Part shown: positions 15,997 to 24,788 of the stretch, piece after piece
How the letters are laid out: the number at the start of each line of letters is the position of its first letter
Numbering within the stretch: position 1 is the stretch's first letter
Assembly: GCA_023229175.1 (NCBI GenBank)
Contig: JALNZV010000005.1
Location: forward strand, 1 to 64,000
From: Tissierellaceae bacterium
GTDB lineage: Bacteria; Bacillota; Clostridia; Tissierellales; Tissierellaceae
Length of the DNA stretch: 64,000 nt
Direction of reading: 5' to 3'
The notes under the pieces: generated by a model
Told to the model about the DNA's origin: nothing
The model's database searches: none
What the model saw: the letters and a program-made list of their open reading frames with translations, nothing else
Made by a program: the position numbers and the translations under genes

Positions 15997-17238
15997 TTAA
16001 ATCTGACTGGACATCATTGGATATTCTTCCTCCATTATTACACCTCCTATGAGGGGATCGATGCCGGAGTAAAGAAAACAAGAACGAAAAACGGATTTAT
16101 GACCAAAACTTTTTCGTATATTGTCTATGGCATTGTCCAATAGCTTTTCCTTGGAATCGTCCTCTTCAAAAAAGTTTAGTTGATAGTAATCGTTGCTTAT
16201 TAATTCCGATAAGGATAAAGAAAATCTTCTTAGGGGTTCTTCCTGCCACATTTCATCAAATAATCTCTTAGCAGTTCTGTATACAAAATTGGTAGAATCT
16301 GTAGGATTATTTAATTTTACTTGTCTAGAATAAGAAAAAAAGTTATAGTTTTTTATATTAAGAGATACAACATAGGCACATTGATTAATTGCCCTAATCC
16401 TCATGGAAACCTTTTCGGACAAGGCTAACAAAATCATATGAGCTTCCCTTTGGTTATCTACATCGAAGGATGTAGTAGTGGAATTACCTACAGATTTTAT
16501 GGGAAGGGGATTATTTCTTACATTTGAACTATCTATGCCATTGGCATATTCCCAGATGAGCAATCCTGGTTTTTTGAGCCAAGAGTATATATAATCTTTG
16601 CTAAGGGCAGCTAAGTCTCCAATGGTAAATATACCCCTACTATGGAGTTTTACCGTGGTCTTAGGTCCTACCATAAATAGCTCACTAACGGGAAGGGGCC
16701 ACATCTTATCCTGGAGCTCATAGGGAAAAAGGCTATGTACCATATCTGGCTTTTTAAAATCTGAAGCCATTTTCGCAAGGAGTTTATTGGAGCTGACTCC
16801 GATGTTTACAGTAAAACCTAAATCTGCCTTAATTCTTTCTTTTATTTCGTAGGATATGTCTATCCAATGTTTGTCCCCATAAGAATAATCCAAGAATGCC
16901 TCATCTATGGAATACCTCTGAATATTTGGAGAGAATTCCCTCAATATATGTATCATGGCATCGCTGGCGTCTATGTATCTTTCATAATTAGGGGGAACAA
17001 CCCTTAAATGAGGGCATTTTTGTAGTGCAGAATGGATGGTCTCTCCAGTCAATATATTATAATCTTTAGCTGGTATGGACTTAGCCAGAACTATGCCATG
17101 TCTTTTTTCTCTATTGCCTCCCACTATGGATGGAACATCTCTTAAATCTATTTCTTCTCCGTGCTGAAGTCTATAGGCCGCTTCCCATGACAAATAAGCG
17201 GAGTTTACGTCAATATGAAATATTAAAGGACTAGACAT
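15997..17238 (-). CDS. Y-family translesion DNA polymerase (DinB/UvrX-like)
   Basis: This error-prone polymerase of 413 residues copies past DNA lesions. Motifs include the N-terminal FHIDVNSAYLSWEAA with its catalytic Asp and aromatic steric-gate region, YSIDEAFLDYS with the catalytic DE, and NIGVSSNKLLAKMASDFKKP. A helix-hairpin-helix stretch (LFMVGPKTTVKLHSRGIFTI) and a little-finger domain follow. The ATG at 17238 is preceded by GGAGGG. The promoter carries a LexA-type box between -35 and -10, so SOS control is likely. Two small same-strand genes follow. Confidence 0.93.
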   Translation of the reverse strand: MSSPLIFHIDVNSAYLSWEAAYRLQHGEEIDLRDVPSIVGGNREKRHGIVLAKSIPAKDYNILTGETIHSALQKCPHLRVVPPNYERYIDASDAMIHILREFSPNIQRYSIDEAFLDYSYGDKHWIDISYEIKERIKADLGFTVNIGVSSNKLLAKMASDFKKPDMVHSLFPYELQDKMWPLPVSELFMVGPKTTVKLHSRGIFTIGDLAALSKDYIYSWLKKPGLLIWEYANGIDSSNVRNNPLPIKSVGNSTTTSFDVDNQREAHMILLALSEKVSMRIRAINQCAYVVSLNIKNYNFFSYSRQVKLNNPTDSTNFVYRTAKRLFDEMWQEEPLRRFSLSLSELISNDYYQLNFFEEDDSKEKLLDNAIDNIRKSFGHKSVFRSCFLYSGIDPLIGGVIMEEEYPMMSSQI

Positions 17239-17257
17239 TAAAAAACCCTCCAATAAG

Positions 17258-17304
17258 GAACATCTGTTTATAACAATAATAGCAGAACTGGTGTTCATAG
17301 TCAA
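17258..17304 (-). promoter_or_regulatory. Polymerase promoter with LexA (SOS) boxes
   Basis: On the minus strand a -35 TTGACT (17304-17299), a 17-nt spacer and a -10 TATTAT (17281-17276) form a good promoter. Between them lies GAAC-ACCA-GTTC (17296-17285), an exact match to the GAACN4GTTC Gram-positive LexA core. A second site just downstream, AAAC-AGAT-GTTC (17269-17258), matches 7 of the 8 core positions. Both sit where a repressor would block initiation. Confidence 0.85.
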
Positions 17305-17317
17305 GGAAATCTTTAAC

Positions 17318-17340
17318 AAAAAAAATAGCCCGAAGGCTAT
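17318..17340 (-). terminator. Intrinsic terminator of the DUF3787-like gene
   Basis: Read on the minus strand, ATAGCC-TTCG-GGCTAT is followed by a run of T. It overlaps the end of the small gene and separates it from the polymerase promoter. Confidence 0.88.
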
Positions 17341-17528
17341 TTCTTATTTATGTCATCTACCCATTCTTTTGCTTTAATTACGGCATCGTAAGTTGGTATG
17401 GCGACTCCAGATTCTGGCATTCTACTTTCTGTATTATAATATACATCAGTTTGGGAGTAACCGAAATATGGGTCTCTTTGATTTTTATAAGAGCCCTTGA
17501 ATGAAATATCTTTGATTTCCTTCTTCAC
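17337..17528 (-). CDS. Small DUF3787-like protein
   Basis: This 63-residue hydrophilic protein ends in the pattern ESGVAIPTYDAVIKAKEWVD, resembling the short clostridial DUF3787 family (proline plus AVEEAKEWVDEN-like tail). Function is unknown. The start is GTG with GAGGAGG 8 nt upstream. It is downstream of the VanW gene on the same strand, 68 bp away, with its own terminator. Confidence 0.7.
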   Translation of the reverse strand: MKKEIKDISFKGSYKNQRDPYFGYSQTDVYYNTESRMPESGVAIPTYDAVIKAKEWVDDINKK

Positions 17529-17596
17529 AGTGATTCCTCCTCATAAAGATTTTACAGATTTTGATACTTATACCCAGTATCGAATATATTACTCAA

Positions 17597-18523
17597 TTAA
17601 TTTATTTCTATTACCTTTGGCAATGGAGTATATTGACTAATACCCATATTTTTAATTACATAATGTTCATCTTTATACCATATGGTAATAGTTGTTTTAA
17701 CTGTAGCACCTTCCATTCCCTCTATTACGGTTTTCATCTCGCCTGACTTAAGATTTTCGTTTTTAACATATTTTATAGATGGTTCTACAAGATGACTAAT
17801 TTGGTGCTCCCAAGTGATTTTTGGGGGCTTTTCTGCACCATAAAATCCCATGTACAGCCTATTGTCAATCATTTCTGCCCAAATTAATATGGGATTATCA
17901 GTAGTATTTCTAAATCTAAAGTCCTTTATTCCATATGCTACAGTGGCATCTTGCCCGTAGGGTACGTAATTTACAGGCATTGAGTGATTATGTCTCTCCA
18001 CAATATCTAAATTTGACAGTACAGCTAAATTATACAAGGTTGTGGCTATTTTACATACGCCGCCTCCTTCTGTCATTATGATGTTTTCTCCTATATAAGA
18101 AGCACCCTCTTTAAACCCTCGCAACTTCGTATATGGCCCTATGGACATATTTTGAGAAAAGATTTTAGAAGGTTTAATTACAGAGCCTTTTATTTTTTTA
18201 CTAGCTAGACTAACATTGTATTCCTCTCCAGGCAAAGGGTTCCGTAAAACGGCACAAAAACCGGCCAAAAGAACATAAGCCTCATACTTTTCCTGCTCCT
18301 TCAAAAAGTCTTCATCGTTTTTCCAGGGCATATTATTTATCTGAGATGATATTTCAGGTATATCAAAATTATCGTTGTCTTTATTGAGAATAAATTCTAT
18401 TTCTTCAGACTGTTTTAAAACACTTAAATTTGTGCAACATTCTAAAGAGTCTCGGGCATAAATATAATGGGTAAATGTAAATATAAAGCCAATATACAGG
18501 GCAAAACAGATGTTTTTTTTCAT
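17597..18523 (-). CDS. VanW-family secreted protein
   Basis: This predicted exported protein of 308 residues has an N-terminal hydrophobic signal segment (NICFALYIGFIFTF). A VanW domain covers about 130-250, with the hallmark GGGVCKIATTLYNLAVLS and HNHSMPVNYVPYGQDATV. The tail after about 265 resembles a G5-like beta domain. VanW proteins were first found in vancomycin-resistance clusters, but most, like this one, have no van genes nearby and an unknown cell-wall role. The ATG at 18523 has GCGGAGG 5 nt upstream and beats the ATG 15 nt earlier. Confidence 0.88.
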   Translation of the reverse strand: MKKNICFALYIGFIFTFTHYIYARDSLECCTNLSVLKQSEEIEFILNKDNDNFDIPEISSQINNMPWKNDEDFLKEQEKYEAYVLLAGFCAVLRNPLPGEEYNVSLASKKIKGSVIKPSKIFSQNMSIGPYTKLRGFKEGASYIGENIIMTEGGGVCKIATTLYNLAVLSNLDIVERHNHSMPVNYVPYGQDATVAYGIKDFRFRNTTDNPILIWAEMIDNRLYMGFYGAEKPPKITWEHQISHLVEPSIKYVKNENLKSGEMKTVIEGMEGATVKTTITIWYKDEHYVIKNMGISQYTPLPKVIEIN

Positions 18524-18739
18524 ATAAGCCTCCGCCATTAAAGTGAGATTTGCTACTAAGTTATAGTTTCTAGAATTTGAAGATAAAATATTCTAATAAG
18601 CAATTCCAATATATTGAAACTTTCAATTTTTTAACACAAAACAGGTAAACATAATAGTTGTAAAAACTATGGACATAATGGCGTAAATAAAGTAAAATTG
18701 TATCAATCAAATTAACCATATATAGAAGAGAGGTAAGAG

Positions 18740-19570
18740 ATGGAAAAGATAAAGTTATATGGATTTAATAATCTGACTAAAACTCTTAGTTTTAATATTT
18801 ACGACGTATGCTATGCTCAGACGCCAGAAGATAAGAAAAGATATATTGAGTATATTGATGAACAGTACAATTCCACTAGACTAACTGAAATACTAGTGGA
18901 AATCACCAATATAATTGGTGCCCACGTATTAAATATAGCTAAGCAGGATTATGAACCACAGGGAGCTAGTGTCAATTTATTAATCACCGAGGAGGCTATT
19001 CCAGTTTTATGTGTAGATCCCTCCTGCAATGAGGGGAATTTAATTCCTATGGCGGATCATGTAGTTGGACATTTAGATAAAAGCCATATAACAGTTCATA
19101 CTTATCCAGAGGCTCATCCAGACAAGGGGATAATCACATTTAGGGTGGATATAGATGTGTCTACATGTGGCGAAATATCACCTTTAAAAGCACTTAATTA
19201 TTTAATAGAAAATTTTGATTCTGATATTATAATTTGTGATTATAGAATAAGAGGTTTTACCAGGGATGTAAATGGGAATAAACACTTTAAGGACCATAAA
19301 ATAAACTCTATACAGGACTTTATTTCCACAGGAAACTTAAGCTTGTACAATAGCATAGATGTAAATGTGTATCAGGAAAATATATTTCACACAAAGATGA
19401 TACTTAAGGAGATAGATCTAAATAATTATCTTCTAGATATGAATTCCGAAGATTTAAGCAAAGACGAGAAAGTAAAAATATTAGATAAGCTATATAGAGA
19501 AATGCATGAAATATACTATGGGCGAAACTTCGATAAATCAAAGGAGGAAAGAGATGGACTTGTGGTTTAA
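18740..19570 (+). CDS. speD: S-adenosylmethionine decarboxylase proenzyme
   Basis: This enzyme makes decarboxylated S-adenosylmethionine, the aminopropyl donor for spermidine. At 276 residues it is the long, E. coli-like bacterial form. The self-cleavage site that creates the pyruvoyl group is visible in HLDKSHITVHTYPEAHP (Ser after Lys), and the catalytic Cys lies in VDVSTCGEISP-like sequence. It overlaps speE by 17 nt. The ribosome site is GAGAGGTAAGAG. The 200-bp upstream gap is shared with the divergent VanW gene. Confidence 0.95.
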   Translation: MEKIKLYGFNNLTKTLSFNIYDVCYAQTPEDKKRYIEYIDEQYNSTRLTEILVEITNIIGAHVLNIAKQDYEPQGASVNLLITEEAIPVLCVDPSCNEGNLIPMADHVVGHLDKSHITVHTYPEAHPDKGIITFRVDIDVSTCGEISPLKALNYLIENFDSDIIICDYRIRGFTRDVNGNKHFKDHKINSIQDFISTGNLSLYNSIDVNVYQENIFHTKMILKEIDLNNYLLDMNSEDLSKDEKVKILDKLYREMHEIYYGRNFDKSKEERDGLVV

Positions 19571-20402
19571 TGAGAGAAATACAGATACTTGCAATCTATC
19601 GATTAAGATAAAAAACGCCATATATTCTGAAAAGACACCTTTTCAAAAAATAGATTTTTATGAGTCATATGATTTTGGAATATTTTTCACCTTAGATGGG
19701 ATGATGATGGTAAATGAGAAAGACGAATTTATATACCATGATATGATAGTTCACGTGCCCATGGCAGTAAACCCCAACATCAAAAATGTATTGGTAATCG
19801 GAGGAGGAGATGGAGGCACTGTAAGGGAATTAACTAGATATTCCAATATAGAATTAATTCATATGGTAGAAATAGATGAAAGAGTAGTGAGGTTGTGCCA
19901 AAGATATTTACCTCAAACATCTTCAAAACTGGAAGATGAGAGGGTAAGCTTATTTTTTGAGGACGGTGTTAAATTCGTCAAAGATAAGAAAAACATTTAC
20001 GATCTTATTCTAGTAGATTCCACTGACCCAATAGGGCCTGGTGAGGGGCTATTTACTACAGAATTTTATAGGGATTGTCATAGGTCATTAAATGAGAATG
20101 GAATACTTATAAATCAACATGAAAGCCCATACTTTGAAGAGTATAGGGTTGAAATGTTAAAATCCCATGAAAAACTTAAAAGAATATTTAATATATGTCA
20201 AGTATATCAGTTCCATATGCCCACCTATTCATCAGGTCATTGGCTATTTGGATTTGCCTCTAAAAACCTGCATCCCATAAGGGATCATAAAGCTGAAGAA
20301 TGGGAGAAAACAGGATTGGATACAAGATACTATAATTCTAAAATTCATAAGGGTGCTTTTGCCCTTCCAACCTATGTAAAAGATTTATTGGAATCGGTAT
20401 AG
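19554..20402 (+). CDS. speE: Spermidine synthase (polyamine aminopropyltransferase)
   Basis: This enzyme transfers the aminopropyl group from decarboxylated SAM to putrescine. The 282-residue protein has GGGDGGTVRELTRY (cosubstrate binding), MVEIDERVV, the catalytic LILVDSTDPIGPGEGLF and a C-terminal PTYSSGHWLFGFAS. The ATG at 19554 follows AAAGGAGGAAAGAG and sits inside the end of speD, indicating translational coupling. No putrescine-forming gene lies in the window. A terminator follows. Confidence 0.96.
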   Translation: MDLWFNERNTDTCNLSIKIKNAIYSEKTPFQKIDFYESYDFGIFFTLDGMMMVNEKDEFIYHDMIVHVPMAVNPNIKNVLVIGGGDGGTVRELTRYSNIELIHMVEIDERVVRLCQRYLPQTSSKLEDERVSLFFEDGVKFVKDKKNIYDLILVDSTDPIGPGEGLFTTEFYRDCHRSLNENGILINQHESPYFEEYRVEMLKSHEKLKRIFNICQVYQFHMPTYSSGHWLFGFASKNLHPIRDHKAEEWEKTGLDTRYYNSKIHKGAFALPTYVKDLLESV

Positions 20403-20404
20403 AG

Positions 20405-20426
20405 AAAGTGCCTTTGGCACTTTTTT
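20405..20426 (+). terminator. Intrinsic terminator of speDE
   Basis: AAAGTGCC-TTT-GGCACTTT is followed by a run of T. Confidence 0.92.
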
Positions 20427-20495
20427 ATATGTAAATATTGGTTAAAATAGTGTATAATTGAACAAAGGGGAAAAGAATAAAAGGGAAGGGGTATT

Positions 20496-21425
20496 ATGGA
20501 CACTTTATTGGATAAGGATAATTCAAAGGATAATCCTAAAAACTTTATAGATCATATAATAAGGATTGCCATTGAACAAGCAGCAGTATCTATTGTAATA
20601 ACGGACAAAGATGGCGATATTCAGTATGTAAATCCTGCCTTTGAAAGCATAACTGGATATACGTTTGGGGAGGTCATAGGGGGCAATCCGAGGATTTTAA
20701 AAAGTGGGTTGACCACCGATGATGTTTTCGATAATTTATGGGAAACTATATCCTCAGGGAGACCTTGGAAGGGTGAGTTAATTAATAGAAGAAAAGATGG
20801 GAGCATATATTACGAGGAAGCCAGAATTAGCCCTATAATCGATGAAAATGGAGAGATTACTAATTATTTGGGGGTAAAACAAGACATTACGACACAAAAA
20901 TATTTAGAGGAAAAGCTAAGGCAGACCTCTATTAGAGACCCTCTTACAAATGCATATAATAGAGGCTATGTATTTGAGAGGCTGTATCAGAGCATAGAAC
21001 AATATAAAAGGGAAAAGGAAGATTTTGTGGTGGCGATTTTGGACATAGATCATTTTAAAATCGTCAATGATACATTTGGACACCAAGCAGGGGACTATGT
21101 TCTTAGGGAATTTTGTGAAATACTGATGTCTAGCATAAGGTCATACGATACCTTAGGAAGATATGGAGGAGAAGAATTTATAATACTATTTCACGACTCC
21201 GACAAAGACAGGGTCCATGAGATAATGGAAAGGATACTAGATAGTATAAGGAAATATAAATTTAGATATGAAGATGAGGAGATTAGTATCACTTTTAGTT
21301 GTGGAATCTCAAATGCCTTTGAATTTAGCCACAAAGACATAACTGTGAAAGATTTAATTGACCTAGCAGATATTAGGCTTTATAAAGCGAAAGATGCGGG
21401 ACGAAATATGATAGTCATAGATTAA
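20496..21425 (+). CDS. PAS-GGDEF diguanylate cyclase
   Basis: This is a predicted cytosolic c-di-GMP synthase of 309 residues. An N-terminal PAS domain (about 25-135; VNPAFESITGYTFGEVIG, then a PAC motif ending YLGVKQDIT) is joined to a GGDEF domain (about 145-309). The GGDEF domain has DIDHFKIVNDTFGH and the active-site RYGGEEF. RSYD lies five residues before GGEEF, a canonical product-inhibition I-site. No membrane segment is seen. The HD hydrolase gene starts 14 bp downstream. Confidence 0.93.
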   Translation: MDTLLDKDNSKDNPKNFIDHIIRIAIEQAAVSIVITDKDGDIQYVNPAFESITGYTFGEVIGGNPRILKSGLTTDDVFDNLWETISSGRPWKGELINRRKDGSIYYEEARISPIIDENGEITNYLGVKQDITTQKYLEEKLRQTSIRDPLTNAYNRGYVFERLYQSIEQYKREKEDFVVAILDIDHFKIVNDTFGHQAGDYVLREFCEILMSSIRSYDTLGRYGGEEFIILFHDSDKDRVHEIMERILDSIRKYKFRYEDEEISITFSCGISNAFEFSHKDITVKDLIDLADIRLYKAKDAGRNMIVID

Positions 21426-21439
21426 CAGGAGATGATTTT

Positions 21440-22030
21440 TTGGTAAAAGATAGACTTTTGAAAGATATAGAATTTATTGTAGAATTAGATAAGATGAAAT
21501 CTATTCTAAGGCAAACTAGTTTAATAGGAAAAGACCAAAGAGAGGATGACGCACAGCATTCATGGCATATAGCTGTGATGGCAATGGTACTAGGGGAATA
21601 CTCTAATGAAAAGCTAGATACAGGTAAGGTGATAAAAATGCTCCTCACCCATGATTTAATAGAAATATATGCAGGGGATACATTTTGCTATGATAAGGCG
21701 GGGAACGAAACGAAAAGGGAAAGGGAGCTAGTAGGGGCTGAAAAGGTTTTTGGCATATTAGATGAAGATAAAGGCAGGGAACTTAGAGCCCTGTGGGATG
21801 AATTTGAAGAAGGCAAAACCCCAGAGGCCATATTTGCAGCTTCCATGGACAGACTCCAACCAATGCTAAATAATTATCATAACAATGGAGGCACCTGGGG
21901 GAAATTCAATGTGGCAAAGGAAGATATATACGAAAGAATTGCACCAGTTAAAGAGGCGTCAGATATACTATGGGAATACGTACAGTATATGATAGAAGAT
22001 GCGGCCAATAAAGGGTTAATTAAGAGATAG
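21440..22030 (+). CDS. HD-domain hydrolase (YfbR/COG1896-like nucleotidase)
   Basis: This 196-residue metal-dependent phosphohydrolase has the HD pattern spread over HSWHIAVMAMVLGEY (first His), LLTHDLIEIYAGD (HD) and a later Asp in ASMDRLQPMLNN. That is the layout of YfbR-like 5'-deoxynucleotidases. The start is TTG after AGGAGATGATTTT. It probably shares a transcript with the GGDEF gene. Whether its substrate is a deoxynucleotide or other phosphoester cannot be told from sequence. Confidence 0.88.
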   Translation: MVKDRLLKDIEFIVELDKMKSILRQTSLIGKDQREDDAQHSWHIAVMAMVLGEYSNEKLDTGKVIKMLLTHDLIEIYAGDTFCYDKAGNETKRERELVGAEKVFGILDEDKGRELRALWDEFEEGKTPEAIFAASMDRLQPMLNNYHNNGGTWGKFNVAKEDIYERIAPVKEASDILWEYVQYMIEDAANKGLIKR

Positions 22031-22116
22031 GACTGGTTTTTGCTAGTCTTATTTATATTGTCATGGCTATATGCTGAAATAAATTATAATACATAAGATT
22101 AAATGAGGGAGATACT

Positions 22117-23055
22117 ATGTGTACAGGTGTAAAAATAGATTATATAGATGGATGTGTAATGGGAAGAACCATGGACTTTGAAGCTCCTATAAACTATAAC
22201 GGCCTATTCTTTCCTAGAGGATATAATTTTTGTAGCGATTTAATGGGTGAACCATTGCATTCAAAATATATGGCATTGGGAATAGGATTTGAGAACAGAG
22301 ATCCCCTTAAGGATGGGGTCAATGAACACGGATTAATAGGCATCACCAATACTTTTACGGGTTTTGACCTCTACTCTAATAAGGTTGAACAGGGTAAAAT
22401 AAATATCTCCAGTTTGTATTACTTTACCTATGCCCTAACTAATTACAAATCCTTGGAAGAGCTAATAGTAGATCTGCCAAATATTCATATACCTACGAAA
22501 GATTACAAGGGGGACAATACATTGACTCCAGATTTTCACTTTATGTTTGCAGATTCTACTAAGAGGTGCATTGTGGTAGAGCCTAAAAAGGGAAAATTGA
22601 TATACTATGAGAACCCCTATGACGTAATGACAAATTCTCCAAGGTTTGAATCCCATGTCAGGAGATTAAACAAGGTTATGGACCCTGAGAAGTTGGAAGA
22701 TTTTAATTCCTCCAAGGATTTACCGGGAGGATATGACCCAGTATCAAGGTTTATCAAGGCCTTTTATTTGACAAGAATGAATGTGAAATCCAAGAATACA
22801 AGGGATGCCTTATCAAATATCTATGGTATTTTAAATTCCATGAGTATGCCCGACGGATTTGTGAGAAATAAAAAGTACGAATACAATACTTATACCCGAT
22901 ATATTTGTGCCTATGATACGAAGACTAAGCTGATGACTATAAAATCTCATACAAATCCTATGGTGTATCAATTGGGGTTTGAGGATATGGAAGGTGTAAA
23001 TGAAAGGCGGGCGTTTTTCATAGAGAAGGAATTTACAACACAAAAATTGAAATAG
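22117..23055 (+). CDS. Choloylglycine hydrolase-family linear amide hydrolase
   Basis: This is an N-terminal-nucleophile hydrolase of the bile salt hydrolase/penicillin V acylase family, 312 residues. Removal of Met exposes Cys2. Family residues are visible: Arg17 and Asp20 in GRTMDFE, an Asn in DVMTNSPRFESH and an Arg in GYDPVSRFIKAF. Sequence alone does not separate bile salt hydrolase from acylase or N-acyl-homoserine-lactone-type activity. There is no signal peptide. The MATE transporter gene follows after 14 bp, so the two are probably co-transcribed. Confidence 0.9.
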   Translation: MCTGVKIDYIDGCVMGRTMDFEAPINYNGLFFPRGYNFCSDLMGEPLHSKYMALGIGFENRDPLKDGVNEHGLIGITNTFTGFDLYSNKVEQGKINISSLYYFTYALTNYKSLEELIVDLPNIHIPTKDYKGDNTLTPDFHFMFADSTKRCIVVEPKKGKLIYYENPYDVMTNSPRFESHVRRLNKVMDPEKLEDFNSSKDLPGGYDPVSRFIKAFYLTRMNVKSKNTRDALSNIYGILNSMSMPDGFVRNKKYEYNTYTRYICAYDTKTKLMTIKSHTNPMVYQLGFEDMEGVNERRAFFIEKEFTTQKLK

Positions 23056-23069
23056 GGAAGAGGATTACT

Positions 23070-24410
23070 GTGGAGAAAAGTAATATGTTCAGCAAAAAAA
23101 CGATTATGTATTTATTGATGCCCCTTATAATAGAGCAGTTTCTAGCCGTTGCAGTTGGCATGGCAGATACAGTTATGGTTTCCAGCGTAGGTGAAAGTGG
23201 GGTATCAGCCGTATCCTTAGTAGATGCAATTAACATACTATTAATAAATGTATTTGCCGCTTTGGCTACAGGGGGTGCTGTCGTCGCAGGGCAGAATATC
23301 GGAAGAAAAAAGTTGGACAAGGCCAATGAGGCAGGGGAACAGCTAATATTGTTTGTAGCTTTAGTTTCCATAGTTATTATGATTTTGATGTATCTTGGTA
23401 GAAATTTTATCCTCGACACAGTATTTGGTTCAATTGAACCCATGGTAAGAGACTATGCCAGCAGGTATATGATGATTGTATTTGCCAGTATACCATTTAT
23501 TGCAGTATACAATAGTGGAGCGGCCCTATTTAGGACCATGGGGAACTCTAAAATCAGTATGATTACCTCTTTGATAATGAATACCATTAACGTAGTTGGC
23601 AATGCTATTCTAATTTACGGTGTGAAAATGGGCGTAGAGGGAGTGGCCATACCGACTTTAATATCAAGAGCAGTTGCTGCTATAATTATTATCGCATTGT
23701 TGAAGAACGAAGACCTGGCGTTGCACATTTCTAAGTCTTTTAAGTACAAACTGGATAAAAATGTAATCAAAGAAATCTTGTATATAGGTATACCAAATGG
23801 CATAGAAAACAGCATGTTTCAACTGGGAAAAATAATGCTTTTAAGCGTAGTAGCCACATTTGGAACAGCCTCCATAACTGCCAATGCAGTTGCAAACAAT
23901 GTAACAGCTTTTCAATTTTTGCCCGGTGCTGCCATAGGTTTGGGAATGGTATCTATCGTCAGTCAAAGCATAGGGGCAGAGGATTTTCAGGCTGCTAGGT
24001 ATTATACCAAATTACTTCTGAAATATGCCTATATTTCCTTAGTAGCCATAAATATAGTAATAATTGGGTCCATGCCTATTATATTGAAGATGTACAATTT
24101 GTCGGCAGAGACTACGACCTTGGCAAGGAAGATAATCCTATTTTATGGCATAAATACTTGCATAGTATGGCCCCTAGGATTTACCCTACCTAATTCATTG
24201 AGGGCAGCAAAGGACGTGAGATATACCATGTTTGTCAGTGTTGGAAGCATGTGGGTCGTGAGGATTGGACTAGGAGTATTGTTTGCAAAATTCTTGGGTT
24301 TTGGGATGTTTGGCGTATGGATGGGAATGTTCATCGACTGGTACGTAAGGGCAACATTTTACATCATAAGGTATAGGGGAGATAAATGGCAATTAAAGAG
24401 CATTTTATAA
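23070..24410 (+). CDS. MATE-family efflux transporter
   Basis: This 446-residue, twelve-helix cation-coupled multidrug exporter has the two-bundle MATE pattern with repeated motifs: QFLAVAVGMADTVMVSSVGE in the first half and GIENSMFQLGKIML in the second. The start is GTG with GGGAAGAGG upstream. Its position just after an amide hydrolase may mean that a hydrolysis product or related amphiphile is exported; that is inference. A hairpin follows the stop. Confidence 0.92.
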   Translation: MEKSNMFSKKTIMYLLMPLIIEQFLAVAVGMADTVMVSSVGESGVSAVSLVDAINILLINVFAALATGGAVVAGQNIGRKKLDKANEAGEQLILFVALVSIVIMILMYLGRNFILDTVFGSIEPMVRDYASRYMMIVFASIPFIAVYNSGAALFRTMGNSKISMITSLIMNTINVVGNAILIYGVKMGVEGVAIPTLISRAVAAIIIIALLKNEDLALHISKSFKYKLDKNVIKEILYIGIPNGIENSMFQLGKIMLLSVVATFGTASITANAVANNVTAFQFLPGAAIGLGMVSIVSQSIGAEDFQAARYYTKLLLKYAYISLVAINIVIIGSMPIILKMYNLSAETTTLARKIILFYGINTCIVWPLGFTLPNSLRAAKDVRYTMFVSVGSMWVVRIGLGVLFAKFLGFGMFGVWMGMFIDWYVRATFYIIRYRGDKWQLKSIL

Positions 24411-24434
24411 GGCAGACGGATGTCTGCCTTATTC
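24409..24434. terminator. Terminator-like hairpin after the MATE gene
   Basis: AAGGCAGAC-GGAT-GTCTGCCTT forms a 9-bp stem overlapping the MATE stop codon. The T tail is weak (ATTCAAT). It also sits just beyond the convergent 88-residue gene. Confidence 0.75.
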
Positions 24435-24444
24435 AATAGATTAT

Positions 24445-24711
24445 TTAATAATAGTATTGCCTCCAATAGTTATTTGCAGCGGCAATGGTTTGAAATTCAA
24501 TTGCAACCACCTGGCTTGCAAATATTAAACTATCGGGGTCTACACTGTATATTCTTCGACCGCATTGCAAGATATCCAACTCTGGCTGAATATTATGGAC
24601 CGTATGTCGTGCCATGAGCATTGCTAACGCACGGCCTTCCTCGGGAGTATTGGTGATTAAGGTTCCACCAGGGACTAATACTAATTCTTCATCTGGTAAA
24701 CGAGGCATCAT
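24445..24711 (-). CDS. Unrecognised 88-residue protein, compositionally unusual
   Basis: I do not recognise this protein. It starts MMPRLPDEELVLVPGGTLIT, contains CGRRIYSVDPDSLIF and ends with aromatic residues (NNYWRQYYY). There are no membrane segments. AGGATGTG upstream could serve as a ribosome site. By eye it is clearly richer in G and C than its neighbours, which suggests acquisition from elsewhere. It lies 77 bp downstream of the TrpXYZ-type ABC operon on the same strand and may be read through from it. Confidence 0.6.
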   Translation of the reverse strand: MMPRLPDEELVLVPGGTLITNTPEEGRALAMLMARHTVHNIQPELDILQCGRRIYSVDPDSLIFASQVVAIEFQTIAAANNYWRQYYY

Positions 24712-24788
24712 ATCACATCCTATTTAATTATTCTTTTAGTTCAGTATATTAGCATAGGACTTTTTTGTGCCTGAATTTAACTTTTACA

